Source of the DNA: Hofstenia miamia
Lineage: Eukaryota > Xenacoelomorpha > Acoela
Direction of reading: 5' to 3'
Length of the DNA stretch: 64,000 nucleotides
Assembly: GCA_004352715.1 (NCBI GenBank)
Contig: SCFE01000049.1
Location: 408,045 to 472,044 of the forward strand
Positions 58,001-64,000 of this stretch are shown in pieces (within the stretch, counting starts at the first letter, position 1; every line of letters begins with the position of its first letter). Under the pieces are notes generated by a model, which saw only the letters and a list, made by a program, of their open reading frames with translations, made no database searches and had not been told where the DNA came from. A program made the position numbers and the translations under genes.

Positions 58001-58117
58001 ATTAGAGTTTCGGAATCAATTTTCCTTGCTATCAGCATTGTGAATCCCTTCATTTATCTCTGTTTATTTAAATGGAAGAAAATATTCCAAAGGATAAAAG
58101 ATATGCGAAAGAAATAA
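45031..58117 (+). CDS. LDLa-domain rhodopsin-class G-protein-coupled receptor (4 exons)
   Basis: Joining 45031-45527, 53798-54068, 55647-56743 and 57952-58117 gives 2031 bases, 676 codons plus stop. Every junction has AG/GT signals and matching phase (2, 0, 2). The protein has a signal peptide (1-16), a Cys-rich ectodomain with LDLa modules (17-256), a juxtamembrane segment, and seven helices from about residue 311 to 660. Receptor landmarks: Asn323 in TM1, Asp352 in TM2, Cys395 and Cys479 for the TM3-ECL2 disulphide, ERL at 419-421 in place of DRY, Pro523 and Tyr531 in TM5, Pro568 in TM6, NPFIY at 653-657. LDLa plus rhodopsin-type 7TM recalls relaxin-receptor and LGR type C proteins, but I see no leucine-rich repeats, so ligand and subfamily stay open. 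It would act at the plasma membrane. The predicted ECL3 of about 60 residues is unusually long. Extra unrecognised exons in the long introns are possible. Confidence 0.82.
45528..48129. other. Intron 1, first part: no supported feature
   Basis: AT-rich intronic DNA with only short frames that match nothing. A (TA)n tract lies near 47804-47822. Confidence 0.6.
48130..50265. repeat. 160-bp tandem satellite in intron 1
   Basis: Units share CAGACCATTCTAGCT, GGCAGAAGGGCAATCTATTT, TTGAAAAGTTGACCAATGAA and CACAAAATTC. The CAGACC word (CGGACC in the second) falls at 48801, 48963, 49123, 49283, 49443 and 49603, a period of 160. These central units are nearly identical. Units on both sides (48190-48780 and 49680-50260) become progressively more diverged and of irregular length, as expected for an array homogenised in its centre by unequal exchange. 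No coding potential. Confidence 0.92.
50275..50420. repeat. Diverged copy of the 34.9-kb dispersed element
   Basis: Shares AACCGCGTTTC, TACCTAC, GTTCGAGTGAATAC, GCGGGA and GGGATTC-CGCTAAA in the same order with 35007-35160. It abuts the end of the 160-bp satellite. Confidence 0.65.
50835..51580. mobile_element. hAT-type non-autonomous element, 730 bp
   Basis: The element is 50843-51572. It starts CAGAGATGGAAATATGG and ends CTTCCATCTCTG, so it has CAGAGATGGAA termini like the MITE at 22246-22430. Flanks are GTTTCAAG (50835-50842) and GCTTCAAG (51573-51580), an 8-base target duplication with one mismatch. No transposase frame is seen, though the interior is longer than in the MITE. It lies in intron 1 of the receptor gene. 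Confidence 0.88.
51581..53143. other. Intron 1: no supported feature
   Basis: AT-rich intronic sequence without recognisable repeats or exons. Confidence 0.5.
53144..53233. repeat. 90-bp near-perfect palindrome
   Basis: Two 45-base arms meet at TATAG|CTATA (centre 53188/53189) with one mismatch and no spacer. The outer ends are TATGAAAG and CTTTCATA. It could fold into a long hairpin as DNA or as pre-mRNA within intron 1. A fold-back MITE is the likeliest origin, but a palindrome made at a replication or assembly fold-back is possible. Confidence 0.93.
53231..53289. repeat. Compound (AT)n(AG)n microsatellite
   Basis: About 30 bases of AT repeats run into about 27 bases of AG repeats, directly adjoining the palindrome. 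Confidence 0.95.
53365..53600. mobile_element. TTAA-flanked piggyBac-type MITE in intron 1
   Basis: TTAA at 53365-53368 and 53597-53600 flank ends CTCTTTCACTGC and, reverse complemented, CCCTTTCACCGC. TTAA targets with C-rich ends are typical of piggyBac elements. Internal direct repeats around AATTTGACTT and a 228-base non-coding body fit a MITE. It lies about 200 bases upstream of exon 2. The piggyBac fossil at 16.5-17.8 kb could represent the kind of transposase that moved it, though its ends are unknown. Confidence 0.85.
53798..54068 (+). CDS. Receptor exon 2: LDLa-like module
   Basis: The acceptor TTTTTCCAG precedes 53798, and the single G completes the codon started in exon 1. The exon encodes SERCNDYEFCGNYEV and then a six-Cys LDLa-like module, C-8-C-7-C-7-C-5-C-11-C (CAGAKINETC, CIIGNDQICDDVTDC, DEDPSSGC). 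Asp and Glu residues stand at the calcium-site positions. It ends in phase 0 at a GTAAAG donor. Reading past the donor meets a stop after three codons, which supports the splice site. Residues 167-256 of the protein. Confidence 0.82.
54069..55646. other. Intron 2 with two TA microsatellites
   Basis: (TA)n at 54774-54801 and 54996-55026, the latter preceded by a single N at 54995, so its length is unreliable. I looked for phase-0 leucine-rich-repeat exons here and saw none. Confidence 0.6.
55647..56743 (+). CDS. Receptor exon 3: juxtamembrane segment and TM1-TM6
   Basis: The acceptor TTTTAG at 55641-55646 opens in phase 0 with DPLSLEYYMNYIDRK. Sequons NLT and NAT lie just before TM1 (ICILGILFGLPANILLLFFL). 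TM2 has VGTIIDVINLL with the conserved Asp. TM3 begins at Cys395 and ends IERLVIS. TM4, a long ECL2 with Cys479, TM5 with MPVFMQLMFYGIIY, a short basic ICL3 and TM6 with SIPLIY follow. The exon ends in codon AA|N at a GTAAAT donor. The last ~40 residues (WTYEIADRTGCATC onward) look unlike a normal ECL3. The last 11 bases of the exon are duplicated past the 21-N gap. Confidence 0.88.
56733..56961. repeat. Exact 104-bp duplication flanking a 21-N gap
   Basis: 56733-56836 and 56858-56961 are identical by eye with 21 N between (56837-56857). It begins inside the last bases of receptor exon 3 and is most simply an unmerged contig overlap. Confidence 0.92.
57952..58117 (+). CDS. Receptor exon 4: TM7 and C-terminal tail
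   Basis: The acceptor TTATTATAG precedes 57952, and the first base completes the split codon. The exon encodes FHYLNDFERYLIRVSESIFL then AISIVNPFIYLCLF with the NPxxY motif of TM7, and a short basic helix 8 (KWKKIFQRIKDMRKK) before TAA 58115-58117. No palmitoylation Cys follows the helix, and the C-terminal tail is very short. AATAAA at 58497-58502 is a possible polyadenylation signal. Confidence 0.85.
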
Positions 58118-59332
58118 ATGGTCAAAGCCTTCTTCTAATAACTGACTATATTTTGCATGACAGCATCTTTAATATTGATCAATTTTGTCTGAAATTCCCT
58201 AATGATTTTCCATATTGGCAATATACATACTTTCCTTGTTTCAATTTTACTTAAATCAACATTTAATTTACAAACTTTCAAGAAGTAAAGCTCTGTGTAG
58301 AGAAAGATAGAATTGCATTGCCCCCTGCCATAAAAAATTACACGAGTGTGTTGTCATTTATTGAAATTTCCGTTTACTTAATGTTCATGAACTGAGAAAA
58401 AATTTCATTGTGTAGATACTTCATGTATTAGTGCATTTTCCCTATAGATTTTTCTGTGTTTGTTATATTTCAAAGAAAAGATGTGTAGAGACAAAAAATA
58501 AAATTGCATTGGAACACTGGCATAAAAAATTTACACCCACAATAAAATAACTACTGCAATTAACCTCACCCTGGAAACTGAATTTTAAAAGAATAATTAT
58601 GAATTGTGAATCAGGCAATAAATAAAAAACATATTACAGGGCTTCAATCAATTAACTTAACGGTGAACAGTGAAAAACTATCATCATAAAGTGCTTTTCC
58701 AATAAATTGAATAAACTAGTTCCTAAAAATGAATAAGGTATATAGATCAGTTAGTACATTGATTTGACAAAAAATTGCAAAACATTTGGATAAAATTGAT
58801 TAAAATTGTGCTTGGGTGGGGTTGATGACAAATGGGCATGCGCCTTTATTAAATTTATCTTAATTCAACCAGATTTTGTTAATCAATGAAATATTTATTG
58901 TATTTTCCTTCTCTTGTTTGACTGTTTTTTATGCCGTTTCGAAAAAAGTGAAATAATTTGTTAATTCTTTTAAAGGCATTCTTTACCATTAAATAATAAA
59001 ATAGACTAATAATTTTTAAAGTTATCTTAGGAATTTAATTAATTTTGATAAAAACAAAATAAATATATTTTAGCTTACGAAACCATCGTATTGGATTTTA
59101 TTAATGTTCAAATAACTTGATCTTGATATCTGGTGTAAAAATTTTATTTTTACAAATGTTAGAACAGGTCTAAATTATCTGAAAGTATTAAAAAAAACAC
59201 ACACTAAAATTTAACTGCTAAAGATATCCGAGTGAGATTAACGCAATATTTTTAGTGTCATTAGATGCAATATTGTAAGGTATTATTAAACACTGAAAGA
59301 TTGTATTTAACATTCTACTTTATAAACTGAAA
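58118..59332. other. 3' flank of receptor gene, no gene
   Basis: AT-rich. Two related ~60-base segments (58295-58350 and 58480-58535) share TGTGTAGAGA, AATTGCATTG and GGCATAAAAAA-TTACAC and look like an old local duplication. Confidence 0.5.
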
Positions 59333-59437
59333 TCATTCTGGTGATGACTCAATTGAAATAATCCGCCTTTTGCGTTTCCTATTCTTCAACTGATTTTCTA
59401 GTTCATCCAAGTAATCTGATTGGGTGGCAAAAACTAC
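59333..59437 (-). CDS. Possible terminal exon, basic C-terminus
   Basis: On the minus strand an acceptor-like TTTTTGTTTAG is followed by 34 codons with DYLDELENQLKNRKRKRRII and a TGA at 59335-59333. The charged helix and KNRKRKRR stretch resemble a nuclear-localisation tail. The upstream exons are not found; the next DNA in that direction contains the hAT remnant on the opposite strand. It may be a detached exon or a chance frame. Confidence 0.25.
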   Translation of the reverse strand, partial: VVFATQSDYLDELENQLKNRKRKRRIISIESSPE

Positions 59438-59602
59438 CTAAACAAAAATTACACAATAATTTAAAACACTGATTTCTTTATTTCAAGCATTACCAAAACG
59501 TTATAAGCTCTCATTCAAACAGGATGGGCCTGTTAAAAGCGCTATGTTAATTGACACTGTTTTTTAATGTTTGTTTAACGTTTTTTAACATGAGATTGAA
59601 AA

Positions 59603-60829
59603 ATGAGCAGCGGTCGTCCAACGGATTCTATCTGCCAATACTACATCCGCTGAAACAACTTGAGCTCAAACAAGGCTGAGTGCAAATCGTGTCATCATAT
59701 TATGACAGGAAATGCTCAAACACCGAAGAAGCACCATGAGAAACACCAGGGCGAAGAACATTCCAATGAAGAAGGGCTTTGCGCAAAGCAGCCAAAGATG
59801 TCAATGGTTGTGGTAACAACAACAAACGAACAACAGGTGCAATTTAACAAGTCGGTTGGAAGCTTTTTCTTCGCCAAGACCTTTATTCGGGCTACACACC
59901 TCCTACACGTCAAAATCTGGCAAATGAAATTCTTGATTGCCAGTTAGCTGTTGAATGCAGTAATAAACTCAATGGAAAATAGGCCGCTTTTTGTGTCGAT
60001 GGAAGGTCCAATGTATCGAATGAGTAATTTATAGGGTTTTCTATCCAGTACTATGGTGAAGTCTACATTGTGGGGACAATGGACGCAAGCGCTGTACGCC
60101 ACACCAGTGAAAACATTACAGAAAAACAAAGTATGGAGTGACAGCTGTTGTCATAACAGATAATGCTGAAAATATGGCAAAAATGAGAAAAATTGTTAAA
60201 AACGAGCTGAAATTGATAGAGTCCGGGTGCGCAGCACATCAAATGAATCTGGTGAGAAAAGCTTTATTACCATCTACTATTGTTACTAAAGTTGCCAACT
60301 TGTTATGTAACTGTCACCTGCAACACATGTGGATTCAGAATGAAGGTGCTAAAAAGAGCCTATGTCTTCTGCAGATCGCTAGAACAGTGTTGCTCATCTG
60401 TTGGAATGGTATGTTGAAGTGGCAAAAGATGAAGAAAGTTGCTGAACTTCATCAAGAGTATTTTCAGAGGGGTGTGACTAAAACATATTGGAAACATTGA
60501 AAAACTTCACTGTTTTCAAAAATGTCGAAGATGCTCTCAAGTGCATCAAGCCAGTATCCGTTGCTTTGGATTCAATCCAGTCGAATAAATGTTCAGTTGT
60601 GTGGAAGAAGTTATTGGCCCGTTTCCTTGATATGGGTTGCGAAGCTCGTGAATGGCCTCAGATTGTGGAGCTGAGATATCAAAAATTAGTGCCGAAAGTG
60701 TGGTTTCTTGCGAATGGCCTCCATCCGAAATATTCATTGACGCAGAATAAATGGAAAGACGCGAGAGATTGTGTTTCTGAATGTCATTCTGATTTTTTAC
60801 CCGACTATCGGCTTTATTGGCTCTAAAAA
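59603..60829 (+). pseudogene. Broken hAT-family transposase with BED finger
   Basis: ATG at 59603 opens MSSGRPTDSICQYYIR, then a TGA. The next frame (59660-59947) has CKSCHHIM and KKHHEKH, the C-x2-C and His pair of a BED zinc finger. Frame 60138-60500 has AVVITDNAENMAKMRKIV and SGCAAHQMNLV, hallmark hAT catalytic-domain segments (the TDN Asp and the C-x-x-H). The following frame to 60826 is the helical region with KCSVVWKKLL and GLHPKYSL. At least one stop and two frameshifts break it. No hAT-type ends were located around it. Short exact copy at 62641-62755. Confidence 0.8.
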
Positions 60830-62640
60830 GGAACCATTTTCGGCATCATTTAATCAAGTCAGAGAATGTCGAGCTGAGATTGTTGTAGGCCATGTCTAAG
60901 TAATTTTAAAGGATGTTTTCAGATGTAATTTTTAATTTACAATCGAATAAACTAGGTGCGAAGTCGAACGGAAAATTATTCACAGAGATATTAACAATTA
61001 TTCCATTATATATATATATACTAGGTTACTAAAGGAAAATTAAAAATAAAAACGTAGTAGGCCATGTCTGAGACAGATTTAAAGGACTTTTCTAGATGTA
61101 ATTTTAAAATAATAATACAATTTTTTGGCCTTTGGTTATACAGGCATAGTGTTAGCAATAAACCAAGGCCATTTTGAAAAAAAAATTCACTTTTTATACT
61201 AAGAATTCGCAGAATGTTAATATTGAAAAAATTTATTTTATTAATTTTATCAATAATAAGTGAATTGACTGTATATATTTGAACAGAAAACAATTTCTAC
61301 TAAACCTTAAGAAACCAAGGCAAAAAATAAATGAAAAATTTCAAATTTGTTTAAAATCAATTATTTATGCACTTGTGCAATCACAATTGATTTAACTTCT
61401 ATTTACTTGCACCATTTCAATGTGAACACAACTATGCAATCAAAAAATTGTTTTAATGATCAATGTTTGATTCACTACACATTCTGAAATAATAGTCCCA
61501 CAAATATCCTTATTGAGTCATATTCACAGCAGCCAATCACATTGGAGGTTTAATTAAAGAAATTCATTCTATTGCTGTTTCTCTTTCAGAGCAGTTGAAT
61601 TATTTCACTTGCCGATAACTTCTTGTACTACAAGTTTATATATTTTTGGGCTAATGGAATGAGTAGCAGTAGCATGGGGCAGTCATTCAGTGATTCAAAT
61701 GACGTCATTCTGATTTCAAGAGCTGGACAAGCGCTCCTCAGGTGAAAGCTTGGCTAAGGCAATGCGACCTTAGATCAGTGAGTCGAAAGCTCCTGAAGGC
61801 GATATACTTCATGTATATCTCAATATGCTGGACGGGAAATATAAGTTTCCTATCCAGCCTTAATAATGGCTGTATAGGTATAGTGCTTATTCTGTCTTTA
61901 ATTTTTAGGAATAAGGCCTAAAATCTTCTGCAATTTTTCATTCAAAAATTCATTAAATTCCTCCCCAGCTAAATATCAAAATTTAAACAATGTTTCCTGC
62001 ATAGACTAGGCATTTCAACTAAAAATTTATTGTCCAAAATGTTATATTTCTAAAAAATGCATTCAAATAAATCCATGAAATAGATCTGAAATTGGAAATT
62101 TGGTTTTTAATGCAAATAACCAAATTTCTAATGTATGTTTTTCCTACTGAGCGAGTAGCCTGACGAATCAAATGGTGTCCTGGAGCATTCAAGGGCGCAG
62201 AGGAGCATTCCCAGGTAAAAGCTTGGTTAAATATTAAGATGCTTTTTTAAACATCAACTGCTAGAAAATGTACAATTTACAAGAAAGGTATTGATTAAAT
62301 TGAAAAATACAAAACTATGTCGCATAGAGATATTGATGTTCCATGGAATGATATAATTTTTATTAGCATTGCTTCAAAATTCAGTTTGCAGATGCTTTCT
62401 GAAATTATAGTACTCTAGTCTTAAGGTCACTTTGTATGCAGAAGTTCAATTATATATCACAAATATTTTGTGGCCCCTTGGTTATACAGGTTTACGGTTA
62501 AAATCCAACCACTGGCCAAAAAAGTGGAATTGACTTTTCTAAAAAATTAAGGAATTGAGAGTTGAAAAGAATTCATCACTATATCCCTATAATTGTACAG
62601 TCCAAAAACAGAAAAAAATTGGAAATTATTGATTTTTCTT
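60830..62640. other. No supported gene; internal repeats
   Basis: GTAGGCCATGTCT followed by TTAAAGGA and AGATGTAATTTT occurs at 60885-60935 and 61058-61105. GG(C)C-TTGGTTATACAGG occurs at 61125-61145 and 62472-62492. The region behaves like repeated fragments of one larger element, perhaps the hAT body. Confidence 0.5.
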
Positions 62641-62755
62641 AAAAACATTGCAGAAAAACAAAGTATGGAGTGAAAGCAGCTGTTGTCATAACAGATAATG
62701 CTGAAAATATGACAAAAATTCTTAAAAACAAGCTGGAATTGCTACATATCGCTGG
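62641..62755 (+). pseudogene. Second copy of the hAT transposase core fragment
   Basis: AACATTGCAGAAAAACAAAG through CAGATAATGCTGAAAATATG repeats 60113-60230. It has three extra bases (AAAGCAGCTG against ACAGCTG) that keep the frame, then diverges after AAGCTGGAATTG. It encodes the ITDNAENM motif again. A fragment of a second insertion or an internal duplication. Confidence 0.8.
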
Positions 62756-62761
62756 TTAAGC

Positions 62762-62955
62762 TGCATATAGACGTAAGTGCCAAATTTTCAAAATGTGTTT
62801 TATTGCCAATTTAGACCTTTGTTTATATATACTTCAATCTTGCAATGTCGTATTTTAAAGAAATTGGACTGTTTAAAATCAGCCAATCAAAAATCAGAAA
62901 CTTTGTGAAAAATCTTAAGTTGCATAAAGACGTATTGCACTTGCGTCTTTATGCA
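62762..62955. mobile_element. Small inverted-repeat element with terminal hairpin
   Basis: Left end TGCATATAGACGTAAGTGC and right end, reverse complemented, TGCATAAAGACGCAAGTGC match at 17 of 19 positions. Just inside the right end, TGCATAAAGACG (62921-62932) and CGTCTTTATGCA (62944-62955) form a perfect 12-base hairpin. About 194 bases, no coding capacity. No target duplication could be settled. Confidence 0.65.
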
Positions 62956-63063
62956 TAATATTATTAACTGTGTTATAATCAGTGAAGAATGAATATGTAT
63001 TAAAATTTGTACACATCGTTGTATTCCCGCGGTTTAATTTGATATTAGTTAATATATTATCAG

Positions 63064-63996
63064 AAACCATAGCCGTAGTTTACAATGCTTAAAGGCAGCT
63101 CTTACTTTTAATGCTGCTATCGAAAACAACACATCCAATAATACCAGAATTTCAGGTAAACCAAATTATTCTTACATGTAATAATTGAATTGAATATAAA
63201 TGTTGTTATAATATGAACTCTTTCAATACTTAGGCCAATAGTACTGGTTTTACATTAAGAAAACAGTTTGGTATAGTAATATGGGTATATAAATTGTAAT
63301 ATTTAAATGATACACCCACAGTTAAAGTTGGAAATTCTAAATCAAATATACATATAAATCATTACTCAGAAAATGTTGGAAGTGATGAAAACGACATTAC
63401 ATGTATTAACGAAACTGATAGTGAGTTTATTCCATTGTCATCTGATTCTGATGAGGCATTCAAAGAAAGCGTCATTCCTTTGCAGTCTACTATAAACAGT
63501 AAGAATACGCTGTGTACATATAAATAAATTTGAATTCACAGGAAGTCTATTAAATATTCAGTCAGCTTAATAACCCTGAATTAATATTGTTGAAAGTCTA
63601 AACCCAAATAATTAAATAAATATTGTAGATAAGAGAACCTGCTTCTACATGTACTTATATAACTATTTCATTTCCATTTAGTAGAAGAAACTTTACATGT
63701 GACCAATCTACATTAGAAAACCCAGATGTAACTCCTTCCAAGAAACGAAGGATAAATAAGTCAACTCTTTCTAAGAGTCTAAGAAATAAGGGGAAGCAAT
63801 ACATATCTCGAAGTATGTAACATTCTTACCATTTAAACAATATATTTATATATTTTTGTATTTAGAGGGAAAACTGTGAGTGCTAGACAACTAAGAGCAA
63901 GATGCAAGGACAAGAATTGCACATCTCGTGGGCTACAATGCATGCGCATTTCAGATGGGGATCGTGAAAATATTTTTCATAATTTCTATGCAATAG
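63064..63996 (+). CDS. 3'-truncated multi-exon gene with Cys-rich motif, runs off window
   Basis: Four candidate exons: 63064-63155 (…AALTFNAAIENNTSNNTRIS), 63322-63498 (acidic, FIPLSSDSDEAFKES), about 63682-63812 (SKKRRINKSTLSKSLRNKGK), and 63866-63996 (KGKTVSARQLRARC, CTSRGLQCMRISDGDRENIF). All have AG/GT borders. Exons 1-2 and 3-4 join in phase 1; exon 2 to 3 does not match, so a small exon is missing or one border is wrong. The 53-base intron 63813-63865 is secure. The RNKGKQYIS then Cys-rich then DRENIFHNFYAIG pattern is, from memory, found in many uncharacterised invertebrate proteins with a K/R-rich GK-x-Y motif; some are transposon-linked. Function unknown. Confidence 0.6.
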
Positions 63997-64000
63997 GTAA

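Overview
This is AT-rich, intron-bearing, transposon-laden DNA from an invertebrate animal. I do not commit to a phylum. The animal assignment rests on a spliced seven-transmembrane receptor with LDL-receptor class A (LDLa) modules, kilobase introns, and a metazoan-type mix of fossil elements (Ty3/gypsy, LINE, piggyBac, Tc1/mariner, hAT and MITEs). Several Arg codons in the gypsy relic read TGA, as CpG decay would produce. There is no operon, ribosome binding site, CRISPR array or recognisable RNA gene.

Layout. 1-1050: TA repeat and a 1000-N gap. 1051-5565: an orphan gypsy integrase core, a LINE tail and an inverted-repeat DNA element. 5087-7147: one copy of a recent >2 kb duplication whose twin is 24246-26362. 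6327-12576: a decayed Ty3/gypsy element (gag, protease, reverse transcriptase, partial RNase H) between two LTR-like repeats, the right one interrupted. 12.6-18 kb: a palindromic minisatellite and a piggyBac fossil on the minus strand. 18-32.8 kb: LINE pieces, a 185-bp hAT MITE with perfect target duplications, assembly-duplicated segments and a Tc1 element. 37.8-40.7 kb: a nearly invariant 94-bp satellite of 30 full units, followed by an internally deleted mariner-like element. 43.5-44.5 kb: a second 1000-N gap.

The main host gene is at 45031-58117 on the plus strand. Four exons join in frame to 676 codons: signal peptide, LDLa-type cysteine modules, then a rhodopsin-class seven-helix domain ending in NPxxY. 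No leucine-rich repeats are visible between ectodomain and helices. Intron 1 (8.3 kb) holds a 160-bp satellite, a 730-bp hAT element, a 90-bp near-perfect palindrome and a TTAA-flanked MITE.

59.6-62.8 kb holds a broken hAT transposase, a second short copy of its core and a small inverted-repeat element. From 63064 to the window edge there are short exons of another gene with a Cys-rich motif; it runs off the end.

Assembly caution: single Ns or 21-N runs at 19227, 27571-27591 and 56837-56857 sit between exact duplicates and look like uncollapsed contig overlaps. The N at 26363 joins two copies of dispersed repeats.
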